Shown here: positions 1 through 7,291 of the stretch, in pieces
How the letters are laid out: the number at the start of each line of letters is the position of its first letter
Position numbering within the stretch: position 1 is the first letter of the stretch
Source of the DNA: DASUPK01 sp963728875
GTDB lineage: Bacteria; Actinomycetota; Thermoleophilia; Solirubrobacterales; 70-9
Direction of reading: 5' to 3'
DNA: 64,000 nt
NCBI GenBank assembly: GCA_963728875.1
Contig: CAVSLJ010000001.1
Span: forward strand, 868,001 to 932,000
Made by a program: the position numbers and the translations under genes
The notes under the pieces: model-generated
Told to the model about the DNA's origin: nothing
Databases searched by the model: none
Seen by the model: the letters and a program-made list of their open reading frames with translations, nothing else

Positions 1-241
1 CCGGGCTCTCAGCAGCCGCCTGGGGCGGCTGTGGCTGGCTCGCCTGCACCTGCTGGCTCGCCTGCAACTCGCGCTGCTTCTCCTCGGGGGAATCCTTGTC
101 GGAGTCCCCTGAGATGGAGTCCTTGAACTCGCGGATGCCATGTCCCAGCGACTTGCCGAGCTCCGGAAGGCGCTTCGGCCCGAAGATGATCAGGACGATG
201 ACGAGAACGACGGCTATCTCCAGCGGTCCCACGTTGGGCAT
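1..241 (-). CDS. tatA: TatA/TatE twin-arginine translocase subunit (3' end cut by window edge)
   Basis: The minus-strand frame starts at ATG 241 and runs off the left edge. It reads MPNVGPLEIAVVLVIVLIIF, then GPKRLPELGKSLGHGIREFK, then a charged, Gln-rich tail. This is the TatA layout: one N-terminal membrane helix, the FGPKRLPELGK hinge, and an amphipathic helix. TatA oligomers form the pore-like part of the Tat system, which exports folded proteins; the Rieske protein at 4705-5391 is a likely client. The C-terminus is outside the window. The family call is secure, but TatA versus a TatB-like role cannot be separated from this fragment. Confidence 0.9.
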   Translation of the reverse strand, partial: MPNVGPLEIAVVLVIVLIIFGPKRLPELGKSLGHGIREFKDSISGDSDKDSPEEKQRELQASQQVQASQPQPPQAAAESP

Positions 242-295
242 CGCGGCGGATGTTAGCGGCAGGCGGGGGTTGCGCCGCCAGGACTTACCCGACCC

Positions 296-874
296 TTACT
301 TGCGGACCCGCTCCCGGAAGTTGAGGTAGAAGCGGCTCGCGGTGGGCTCCGCCTGCCCCTGGTACTTGCTGCCGGCCTCCTGCGCGCCGTAGGCGTGCTC
401 GACCGGGCCGTCCATGCGCATGAAGGAGATCTGCCCGATCGGCATGCCGTGGTAGATCGTGATCGGCAGGGTGGCGAGGTTGGAGAGCTCCAGGGTGAGA
501 TTGCCCTCGAATCCCGGGTCGACGAAGCCGGCCGTGGAGTGGATCACCAGGCCCAGGCGGCCGAGCGAGCTCTTGCCCTCGAGGCGGGCGACCAGGTCGT
601 CGGGAAGCCGCACGCGCTCGAGGGTCTGTCCCAGCACGAACTCGCCGGGGTGCAGCACGAACGGCTCGTCGTCCTCGACGGTGACCAGCTCGGTCAGGTT
701 CTCCATCGGCTCCCGCACGTCTATGTAGGGGTAGCGGGAGTTGTTGAACACGCGGAAGCTGCGGTCGACCCGCATGTCGACGCTGGAGGGCTGCACGAGC
801 GTCTCGTCATACGGGTCGAAGACGAGGCGGCCGGCGGCCACCTCCTCCTTGATCGTGCGGTCGCTCAGAACCAT
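296..874 (-). CDS. dcd: dCTP deaminase, probably bifunctional (dCTP to dUMP)
   Basis: 192 aa, the usual length. The conserved Dcd/dUTPase core is visible: KSSLGRLG at residues 101-108, HSTAGFVDPGFEG at 112-124 with catalytic Glu in TLEL near 129, and GSKYQGQ near the C-terminus. The HSTAGFVDPGF form, rather than the TAHRIDPGW form of monofunctional enterobacterial enzymes, matches mycobacterial and archaeal enzymes that deaminate dCTP and hydrolyse the triphosphate to give dUMP directly for thymidylate synthesis. That bifunctionality is inferred from motif type. The start is ATG 874. It is transcribed toward the window edge, upstream of tatA with a 54-bp gap. Confidence 0.93.
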   Translation of the reverse strand: MVLSDRTIKEEVAAGRLVFDPYDETLVQPSSVDMRVDRSFRVFNNSRYPYIDVREPMENLTELVTVEDDEPFVLHPGEFVLGQTLERVRLPDDLVARLEGKSSLGRLGLVIHSTAGFVDPGFEGNLTLELSNLATLPITIYHGMPIGQISFMRMDGPVEHAYGAQEAGSKYQGQAEPTASRFYLNFRERVRK

Positions 875-1036
875 GAATCCAGTCTATTCCGGGCATGGGC
901 GGCCCAGGCAGGGCGCAGGCGAGGGCGCGCGGTGGCGGGAGCCGGTTCGTGGAATTTGCGGGTTATCCGCAGGCGCGGAAAAGACTCACTTTTGGGCCTA
1001 AAGGTGGGGCATGCGACACCCGATAGATCCCCCACG

Positions 1037-1387
1037 ATGGCAGTTCCAAAGCGAACCAACACCGAGGACAAGGTCCAGACCGGGCAGCGCTCCCCCGAGG
1101 GAATGCACGCCTGCCCCAGCTGCTCCTCGATCCTCGTTCAGCCGGTCACCTGGCACGAGCAGGGTGACGGAGCCTGGAACGTCGAGCTCCGCTGCCCCGA
1201 GTGTGAGTGGTGGGGCCGCGATACCTACAGCCAGTCCGACGTCGACATTTACGACGAGGAGCTGGATCGAGGCGGCCAGGAACTGATCGAGGACCTCCGC
1301 TCCCTCACCCGGGCCAACATGGAGGAAGAGGCAGATCGGCTCGCCTTGGCGCTGGCGAACGACAGCATCCTCCCCGAAGACTTCTAG
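1037..1387 (+). CDS. Small zinc-ribbon protein, function unknown
   Basis: 116 aa from ATG 1037. An N-terminal zinc ribbon is formed by CPSC (about residues 25-28) and CPEC (about 53-56), separated by a beta-rich stretch with several Trp residues. The C-terminal half is acidic and helical (EELDRGGQELIEDLRSLTR). The frame stays open upstream into the antisense of dcd, but the ATG just before the zinc ribbon is the sensible start. It is a single-gene unit, divergent from dcd across about 160 bp, and ends just before a strong hairpin. The zinc knuckle could serve nucleic-acid or protein contact; no function is assigned. Confidence 0.75.
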   Translation: MAVPKRTNTEDKVQTGQRSPEGMHACPSCSSILVQPVTWHEQGDGAWNVELRCPECEWWGRDTYSQSDVDIYDEELDRGGQELIEDLRSLTRANMEEEADRLALALANDSILPEDF

Positions 1388-1434
1388 CGAGTCACCAACC
1401 AAGTACCACTCCGAAAACGAGTCACCTCCCTGCA

Positions 1435-1462
1435 GAAGAGCGGCCCTCCGGGGCCGCTCTTC
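1435..1462. terminator. Bidirectional hairpin terminator
   Basis: A perfect 12-bp stem (GAAGAGCGGCCC / GGGCCGCTCTTC) closes a TCCG tetraloop between convergent genes, followed by CGTTT on the plus side. Its position between two convergent stop codons supports termination for both the zinc-ribbon gene and the long minus-strand bc/menaquinone operon. Confidence 0.8.
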
Positions 1463-1464
1463 GT

Positions 1465-2445
1465 TTAGGCGTACCGCTCGACGACGCCGTCGGCGATCAG
1501 GCCGAGAAGCTCGCGCTCCTCGGCGGTGAAGTCCGGCGAGTCGAGGATCCGCTTCGCCCGGGCGATGCCGCCCTTGGCCCGATCACGGACCTCGTCGAGG
1601 GCCGACGTGGCAGCGATCCGGTCGCAGAGCGCCTCCGCGGCGTCCTGATCGAGGCCGCGGAGCTCGGCCGACTCGAGGCTCGGATCGAGGCGGCGCGCCA
1701 GGATCAGGGGAAGCGTCACGGTGCCGTCCAGCAGGTCGGTGCCACGGGCCTTGCCGGTTCGCTCCGGCGGGCCGGTGACGTCGAGCACGTCGTCGAGCAG
1801 CTGGAAGGCGAGGCCGATCTCCCGGCCGAACGAGGCGAGCTCGTCGGCGCCGGGCCTCCCGGAGGAGATGCGGCCGAGGCGGCAGGCCGACTCGAAGAGC
1901 CTCGCCGTCTTCAGAGCGCACCGCCGCAGGTACCGCTCCTCGGTGACCGAGGTGTCGAAGGCATCGCGTCGCTGGGCCAGCTCCCCCAGGACCAGCGCCA
2001 CGGACGCCGAGCTCAATTCCGCCACCTCGGCCTCACTCCCGTCTACCGCCAGCTCCGCGAACGCGCGCGAGAAGAGCAGGTCCCCGACCCCCACGGCGCG
2101 GTCCCGGCCCGAGCGCGCCACCACCGTGGGACGGCCGCGGCGCACCGGGGCTCCGTCGAGCACGTCGTCGTGGACCAGGGTCGCCATGTGGACCATCTCC
2201 ACGGCTGTGGCGACCCGCACGGCTCGATCGCCGGCACCCTCGCCCGCGGCCATCAGGACGAGCAGGGGCCGCATCCGCTTCCCACCCGCGGTCAGGGTGG
2301 CCTCGGCCTCTTCTCCGAGCCGCGGGCCGTAGCCCGCTGACACCTCGGCGAGACGGGACTCGACCTCCGACATACGGACGGGCAACCAGGCGCTCGCGGC
2401 GTCCATCACGGCGGTCACCGGCGGCGGTACGGAGGAGCGGGTCAT
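1465..2445 (-). CDS. Trans-isoprenyl diphosphate synthase (menaquinone side chain)
   Basis: 326 aa. It has all the motifs of long-chain trans-prenyl diphosphate synthases: GGKRMRP at 54-60, first Asp-rich motif DDVLD at 93-97 followed by the RRGRP arginines, ALKTARLF near 177-184, and second Asp-rich motif DDVLD at 218-222. It condenses isopentenyl diphosphate units onto an allylic primer to make the polyprenyl tail, here most likely of menaquinone because it overlaps menG by 4 bp. It is the last gene of the operon before the 1435-1462 hairpin. Chain length cannot be read safely. The odd protein at 5384-5995 in the same operon may be its partner subunit. Confidence 0.9.
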   Translation of the reverse strand: MTRSSVPPPVTAVMDAASAWLPVRMSEVESRLAEVSAGYGPRLGEEAEATLTAGGKRMRPLLVLMAAGEGAGDRAVRVATAVEMVHMATLVHDDVLDGAPVRRGRPTVVARSGRDRAVGVGDLLFSRAFAELAVDGSEAEVAELSSASVALVLGELAQRRDAFDTSVTEERYLRRCALKTARLFESACRLGRISSGRPGADELASFGREIGLAFQLLDDVLDVTGPPERTGKARGTDLLDGTVTLPLILARRLDPSLESAELRGLDQDAAEALCDRIAATSALDEVRDRAKGGIARAKRILDSPDFTAEERELLGLIADGVVERYA

Positions 2446-3170
2446 TTGGCCTTGGTCGCGCTGTGGATGGCGATGATCCCGCCGGCCAGCAGCAGCCAGC
2501 GGATCTCGGTGAAGCCCGCGGAATCGATCATCGCGGCGAGGCGCTCCGGCTCGGGGAAGATGCGAACCGAGTTCGGCAGGTAGCTGTAGGCGTCCGGGTC
2601 ACCGGCGAGGGACCCGATCACCGGGACGAGCCGGTCGAACCAGAGCGAGTAGAAGCTCGACAGCGGCTCGCGCTGCGGCCGGGTGATCTCGAGGATCACG
2701 AGCCTGCCGCCCGGGCGCAGCACACGCGCCATCTCCGAGAGACCCTTGTCGAGGTCGGCGAGATTGCGAGCCCCGAAGCCGATCGTCACCGCGTCGAAGC
2801 TGGCGTCCCCGTAGGGAAGCTCGAGGGCGTCCGCCCAGCCGAACTCCACCGGCAGCCCCTCCTCGCCGCTCTTCCGGCGCGCCAGCTCGAGCATCGGCTC
2901 GGAGAAGTCGCTGCCGACCACGCGCCCGTCGGGGCCGATCCTCCTGCGCAGCTCCAGCGCGAGATCTCCGGTTCCGCAGCAGATGTCGAGGGCGTCGGAG
3001 CCCGGCCCCACCTCCGCCCGGTCGACGGCCCGCTGGCGCCACTGATGGTGGAGCCCGGCCGTCATCGCCGAGTTCATCAGGTCGTAGACGCCCGCGATCC
3101 GGTCGAACATCCCCCGGACCTCGGTGGCGAACTCCTCGGAGTCCCGGCTCGGCGCGGACGAGACACTCAT
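2442..3170 (-). CDS. menG: Demethylmenaquinone methyltransferase
   Basis: 242 aa class I SAM-dependent methyltransferase of the UbiE/MenG family. The SAM-binding motif LDICCGTGDLALEL is at about 61-74. The family N-terminal signature V(R)GMFDRIAGVYDLMN is at about 18-33, with NLADLDKGLSEMARVLRPGG further on. It catalyses the last step of menaquinone synthesis. With no ubiquinone genes in view and a menaquinone-type bc complex next door, MenG is preferred over UbiE. The start is ATG 3170. It overlaps the downstream prenyl synthase by 4 bp and follows qcrC by 18 bp, so the respiratory chain and its quinone are made from one operon. Confidence 0.92.
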   Translation of the reverse strand: MSVSSAPSRDSEEFATEVRGMFDRIAGVYDLMNSAMTAGLHHQWRQRAVDRAEVGPGSDALDICCGTGDLALELRRRIGPDGRVVGSDFSEPMLELARRKSGEEGLPVEFGWADALELPYGDASFDAVTIGFGARNLADLDKGLSEMARVLRPGGRLVILEITRPQREPLSSFYSLWFDRLVPVIGSLAGDPDAYSYLPNSVRIFPEPERLAAMIDSAGFTEIRWLLLAGGIIAIHSATKAK

Positions 3171-3188
3171 ACGCGCGAGATTAGGCGA

Positions 3189-3890
3189 TCAGTTCAGTGA
3201 CGCGAGATACGCCGTCAGCGCCTGGAACTTGGCCGGCGGGAGGCTCGAGTAGGAGGGCATGATGCTCGGCCCGACCTCGAGGGAACGGGCGATCGCGTTG
3301 CGCGGGATTCGGGCCCCGATCTCGGTCAGCTCGGGCCCCGGGCCGTCGTTGCCGTTGTCGCCCAGCTTGTGGCAGGCGAGGCAGCCCGATTGGGCGACGA
3401 CCTCCTTGCCCGGCTCGAGTGCGGCGGACGTCTTCAGGTCGATCTCGCTCGGCGGGCCGGCGGTGGCGCCGAGGTAGGTCAGGTAGGCCATGCCGATGAT
3501 CGTCAGGATGCCCGCCGTGGTCGCTATGGGCCTGCGTTCCGGCCGTCTCTCCGCGTTGCGGTCGTAGAACGGCAGTAACAGCAGCAGGACCATGAAGAGC
3601 GTCGGCAGGCCGATGGTCGCGATCGGCACCGCCCACGGCGGCTTGATCACCCTCAGCAGCTCGAAGAGGAAGAAGAAGTACCACTCGGGTCGCGGCGTGT
3701 AGGTGGTGGTGGTCGGGTCGACCTTCGGCCCCTGCTCCGCGCCGAGGAGGATCGACAGCCCCACGATCACGAGGGCGACGATCAGCATCATCATCGTGTC
3801 CTTCATCACCGCATACGGGAAGAAGGGCTTGCCCTTCTTCTTCAGGACCTCGTAGTCGCGGAGGTACGCCTCCTTCTCGCGCCGGTTCAC
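3189..3890 (-). CDS. qcrC: Cytochrome b C-terminal half (subunit IV-like) fused to cytochrome c
   Basis: 233 aa in two parts. Residues 25-145 are the b6f subunit IV / cytochrome b C-terminal domain, with the quinol-site motif PEWY at 68-71 and three membrane helices. Residues 155-233 are a mono-haem cytochrome c domain with CLACH at 170-174 and a likely distal Met at 211 (SIMPSY). The same fusion is known as QcrC in Bacillus. It passes electrons from menaquinol through haem c to the terminal oxidase, so no separate soluble cytochrome c is needed at this step. The start is GTG 3890, overlapping the qcrB stop by 4 bp. Confidence 0.92.
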   Translation of the reverse strand: MNRREKEAYLRDYEVLKKKGKPFFPYAVMKDTMMMLIVALVIVGLSILLGAEQGPKVDPTTTTYTPRPEWYFFFLFELLRVIKPPWAVPIATIGLPTLFMVLLLLLPFYDRNAERRPERRPIATTAGILTIIGMAYLTYLGATAGPPSEIDLKTSAALEPGKEVVAQSGCLACHKLGDNGNDGPGPELTEIGARIPRNAIARSLEVGPSIMPSYSSLPPAKFQALTAYLASLN

Positions 3891-4693
3891 CCGACCTCCT
3901 CCTTGCGCAGCGACTTGGGCCGATCGGCCTTCATCCAGGGCGGAGCCGTCGTGCCGAGCTTGACGACGAGGTAGAGGTGCGCCCCGATCAGGGCGATGAT
4001 CAACCCGGGCACTAAGAGCATGTGGATCGCGTAGAAGCGCGACAGGGTGGTGGCGCCGATCTCAGGGCCCGCGCGGAGGAAGTCGGCGAGGTACGGCCCG
4101 AGGACCGGGCCGGTTCCGGTGATGTTGTTGGCGACGATCGTCGCCCAGTAGGAGCGCTGGTCGAAGGGGAGCAGATAGCCGGTCAGCCCCATCACCAGCG
4201 TGAGGATGATCAGCACCACTCCGATCACCCAGTTGAGCTCCCGCGGGTACTTGTACGCGCCGAAGAAGAAGGTGCGCCCCATGTGCAGGAAGATGCAGAC
4301 GATCATCACCGAGGCGCCCCACTTGTGCATGCCGCGGACGAACTCGCCCATCCAGACGTCGTTGGTCAGGTGGGTGATCGAGCCGTAGGCCTGCGTCGGC
4401 GACGGCGTGTAGTACATCGCCAGGAAGACGCCCGTCAGCGCCTGGAAGGTGAAGGCGAACAGCGTCGCCGAACCGAGCGTGTAGAACCAGTTGGTGCCCT
4501 TCGGCACCTTGCGATAGAGCATCCCGGTGAGGAAGCCCGAGCCGCCGGTGCGCTCGTCGACCCAGCCGAGGGTGCCCTTCCCGGCCTCCTTGGTGAGCTC
4601 CGCGGGACCGGCGCCGTTTCCGTTCGCGCCGTTGCTCCGCTCTCCCGGCCTTGCCGGGCGGCTCAGCGGACCTGGCTTTGGAAGCTTCGGCAC
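3887..4693 (-). CDS. qcrB: Cytochrome b6-like subunit of the menaquinol:cytochrome c reductase
   Basis: 268 aa with four predicted membrane helices. Two pairs of haem-ligating His are visible: H123/H137 and H224/H239. The second pair has 14 intervening residues, as in b6-type rather than mitochondrial-type cytochrome b. The first 45 residues are a Pro/Gly/Asn-rich cytoplasmic extension. The C-terminal cytochrome b helices are supplied by qcrC, giving the split b6/IV arrangement of Bacillus and chloroplasts; most Actinobacteria have a single long cytochrome b. The start is GTG 4693, with an 11-bp gap after qcrA. Confidence 0.93.
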   Translation of the reverse strand: MPKLPKPGPLSRPARPGERSNGANGNGAGPAELTKEAGKGTLGWVDERTGGSGFLTGMLYRKVPKGTNWFYTLGSATLFAFTFQALTGVFLAMYYTPSPTQAYGSITHLTNDVWMGEFVRGMHKWGASVMIVCIFLHMGRTFFFGAYKYPRELNWVIGVVLIILTLVMGLTGYLLPFDQRSYWATIVANNITGTGPVLGPYLADFLRAGPEIGATTLSRFYAIHMLLVPGLIIALIGAHLYLVVKLGTTAPPWMKADRPKSLRKEEVG

Positions 4694-4704
4694 CCGACTC
4701 GCTC

Positions 4705-5391
4705 CTACGGCGGCGGCGGCACCGAGGGCCGCGGCGGGTAGAGGTACTCCCAGACGCCGCCGGTGAACTCACCGGGGTCGCGGGCGCGCACGGGATCGAG
4801 GCTGTTGGTGACGCTGTAGCGGTTGCCGACCTCGACCTGCCCGTTGGTGACCCGGGTCTGGAAGCGGTCGAGCGGGCGGACCGGAGGCCCGCCGATGCGC
4901 TCGCCCAGGAAGCCGTAGACGCCGCCGTGGCACGGGCAGATGAAGTTGCCGGCGGCCTGGACGAAGCGAACGGGACAGCCGAGGTGGGCGCAGCGGGTGG
5001 AGATCGCGATGTACTCGCTCGAGGTCTCCTGCGGATACTTGGTCTGGCCCTCGGTGATCGTGGGGTTGCCCTGGCGCACGTAGGCGGTGGTCTTGCCCGT
5101 CTCGCCGATGTCCTCGACGGCGGTGATCACCACCGGGCGGTAGGTGTCGGGCGTGAAGTCGGAGGTGGAGCCGACCGCCTGCCAGGGCTGGTCCTCCTGC
5201 TCGAAGAGCGGCGCGGCGGCGAAGCCGATGGCGGGAAGCACGATCGCCGCCCCGGCCAGGCCCCCGACCGCCTGGACCGCGACCGTGAGGGCGTTCCGGC
5301 GTGTCATGGACTCGCCCTCGAAGTAGCCTGCGGGGTCGGGGCTGGGAAGGCCCTTCGGTGCCCCCTGCTTGTCGTTTCCCTCTTCAGCCAC
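4705..5391 (-). CDS. qcrA: Rieske iron-sulfur subunit of the bc complex
   Basis: 228 aa. A membrane anchor at about 36-60 follows a twin-arginine-like TRRNAL at 30-35, so Tat-dependent insertion is likely. The Rieske 2Fe-2S cluster motifs are CAHLGC (134-139) and CPCHGG (152-157); the two His and two of the Cys ligate the cluster, and the other Cys pair forms the disulfide. A Pro-rich tail ends the protein. It oxidises menaquinol and delivers electrons to the cytochrome c domain of QcrC. The start is GTG 5391, overlapping the upstream gene by 8 bp. Confidence 0.94.
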   Translation of the reverse strand: MAEEGNDKQGAPKGLPSPDPAGYFEGESMTRRNALTVAVQAVGGLAGAAIVLPAIGFAAAPLFEQEDQPWQAVGSTSDFTPDTYRPVVITAVEDIGETGKTTAYVRQGNPTITEGQTKYPQETSSEYIAISTRCAHLGCPVRFVQAAGNFICPCHGGVYGFLGERIGGPPVRPLDRFQTRVTNGQVEVGNRYSVTNSLDPVRARDPGEFTGGVWEYLYPPRPSVPPPP

Positions 5392-5995
5392 GATCTGGGA
5401 CGTCGTCTGAGGCGAAGCCTATCGAGTCGGCTGCGAGCGCCAGCGCATCGCTCATGCCCGCCTGACGGGCGATTTTGGTAGCGGTCCCGATCAACTGCTC
5501 GGCGGCGTGCGGGTGGGCGCGGCGCAGAGCCTCCTTGGCACGCTCGTGCTCCGGAGTGGCCCCGGCGCCCACCGCGACCGTCGCCGCGAGCCAGAGCGCG
5601 TCGGTGAGACGACGCGGTGGCGAGTCGCCGTTCTCGGCGTGGACCTGCGCCGAGAGGCTGATCAGGTCGGCCAGCTCCTGGACGGCGTCGAGGTCGCCCC
5701 GAGCCGCGAGCTTCTCGAGGCCCAGGGCGTACAGGTAGTCGCCGGCGAGGAGCCGCAGGTCACCGTCGGCGCCCACGACCAGCCGCGGCGTCTCGTAGTG
5801 GAGGAGGTAGCCCTCCCTGATCGCCTCGACCAGGACCGTGTACTCCTCCGGGGCGTCCGCCGAGCGCGGGCCGGACGCGGCCAGGGCGCCGAACGCGGAC
5901 TCCTCGTCGGTGTCGCGGACGTACGGCGTGATCACGTTCTCGCCGTCGCGGAGGAGCGCCGAGAGGGCACCGAGGGAGGTTGACGTCGAGGCCAT
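5384..5995 (-). CDS. Degenerate prenyl-synthase-like protein (possible HepS-type partner), bc operon
   Basis: 203 aa, first gene of the bc/menaquinone operon, starting at ATG 5995 and overlapping qcrA by 8 bp. I do not recognise it with certainty. The stretch LLAGDYLYALGLEKLAARGD at about 103-122, followed by a helix LDAVQELADLISLSAQVHAE, has the pattern of the GDxL helix in trans-prenyl synthases; the true synthase at 1465-2445 has GDLLFSRAFAELAVDGSEAE followed by a similar helix. No Asp-rich catalytic motif is present. In Bacillus the catalytically silent HepS pairs with HepT. A similar accessory role is my inference; an unrelated helical protein remains possible. Confidence 0.5.
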   Translation of the reverse strand: MASTSTSLGALSALLRDGENVITPYVRDTDEESAFGALAASGPRSADAPEEYTVLVEAIREGYLLHYETPRLVVGADGDLRLLAGDYLYALGLEKLAARGDLDAVQELADLISLSAQVHAENGDSPPRRLTDALWLAATVAVGAGATPEHERAKEALRRAHPHAAEQLIGTATKIARQAGMSDALALAADSIGFASDDVPDRG

Positions 5996-6022
5996 GCGTC
6001 TGCCCGAGATTAGACCGGGCCG

Positions 6023-7291
6023 TCAGGCGATGGCGAGCTCAAACGCCTCCCCGGCGGCCTCGATGGTCCAATCGATCGAATCTTCGTCGTGCGCCAGCGA
6101 GGGGAACCAGGCCTCGAACTGTGAGGGAGGCGGGAAGATCCCGCGATCGAGCAGCGCCCGGCAGAAGCGGCCGTAGGCCACTGCGTCGCAGGCCTGGGCG
6201 CCGGCGAAGTCCTGCACCGGCTCCGCGCTGAAGAAGACCGTGACCAGACCCGGCACGCTCGCCACCTGGACTGGACGGTCGCCCGCCGCCCGCCGCAGGC
6301 CGGTCGCGAGCCGGGTGGTGGCGGAGTCGAGACCGACGTAGGCCGCGCCGTCGAGCCTGCGCAGTGTGGCGAGTCCGGCGGCGACGGCGAGGGGGTTTCC
6401 CGACAGGGTTCCGGCCTGGTAGACGTCACCGGCCGGGGCCACACGCTCCATCAGCTCGCGCCGCCCTCCGTAGGCGGCGGCGGGGAGCCCGCCGCCGATC
6501 ACCTTGCCCATCACGGTCAGGTCCGCCTCGACTCCGAGCAGTTCCTGCGCGCCTCCCCGTGCGACGCGGAAGCCGCTGATCACCTCGTCGAGGATGAGCA
6601 GCGAGCCGGCCTCGGCGGCGGTGTCCCTGATCGCCTCGAGAAATCCCGGGACCGGCGGGACCACGCCCATGTTCGCCGGGATGGGCTCCGCGATCACCGC
6701 CGCCGGGCGCCCCCTGGAGATCGCCTCCACCACGGCCTCCTCATCGTTCCACGGGACGATCACCGTGTCCGAAGCCTGCGCCTCGGTGACCCCCGGGCTC
6801 GCCGGGACCCCGGCGGTGGCCAGACCCGAACCCCCCTCGGCAAGCAGGCCGTCGGCGTGGCCGTGGTAGGCGCCGGCGAACTTCATGATCGTCGTGCGCC
6901 CGGTGGCGGCCCGCGCCAGCCGCAGCGCCGACATCGTCGCCTCGGTGCCCGAGCTCGTCATGCGGATCATCTCGACGCTCGCGAAGCGATCGGCCACCTC
7001 CGCCGCCAGGTCGACCTCGCCCGCGGTCGGTGCCCCGTAGCTGGTGCCGCGCCCCGCGGCCCTGCGCACCGCCTCGACCACGACCGGATCGGCATGGCCG
7101 AAGATCAGCGGTCCCCAGGAGGAGACCCAGTCGACGTAGCGGTTCCCGTCGACGTCCCAGATGTACGGGCCCTCGCCGTGGTCGATGAAGATCGGGTCCC
7201 GCCCGATCGAGCGCATCGCCCGCACGGGGGAGTTGACCCCTCCGGGCATCACCTCGAGAGCCCGCCGGTACAGCTCCTCCGACCGGCTTAT
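6023..7291 (-). CDS. hemL: Glutamate-1-semialdehyde 2,1-aminomutase, apparent ATA start
   Basis: PLP enzyme converting glutamate-1-semialdehyde to 5-aminolevulinate. Motifs include PGGVNSPVRA near the N-terminus, LLILDEVISGFR, and the PLP lysine in LTVMGKVIGGGLPAAAYGG (K263 counting from the proposed start). The first in-frame GTG (7252) and ATG (7249) lie inside the conserved SEELYRRALEVMPGG segment and would cut it. Extending upstream, the frame reads ISRSEELYRRALEV and meets a stop six residues after the next three codons, with no ATG, GTG or TTG. The codon at 7291 is ATA, overlapping the preceding TAA as ATAA, and GGGAGG lies 10 nt upstream. From there the protein is 422 aa, the normal length. 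Confidence 0.9.
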   Translation of the reverse strand: MSRSEELYRRALEVMPGGVNSPVRAMRSIGRDPIFIDHGEGPYIWDVDGNRYVDWVSSWGPLIFGHADPVVVEAVRRAAGRGTSYGAPTAGEVDLAAEVADRFASVEMIRMTSSGTEATMSALRLARAATGRTTIMKFAGAYHGHADGLLAEGGSGLATAGVPASPGVTEAQASDTVIVPWNDEEAVVEAISRGRPAAVIAEPIPANMGVVPPVPGFLEAIRDTAAEAGSLLILDEVISGFRVARGGAQELLGVEADLTVMGKVIGGGLPAAAYGGRRELMERVAPAGDVYQAGTLSGNPLAVAAGLATLRRLDGAAYVGLDSATTRLATGLRRAAGDRPVQVASVPGLVTVFFSAEPVQDFAGAQACDAVAYGRFCRALLDRGIFPPPSQFEAWFPSLAHDEDSIDWTIEAAGEAFELAIA

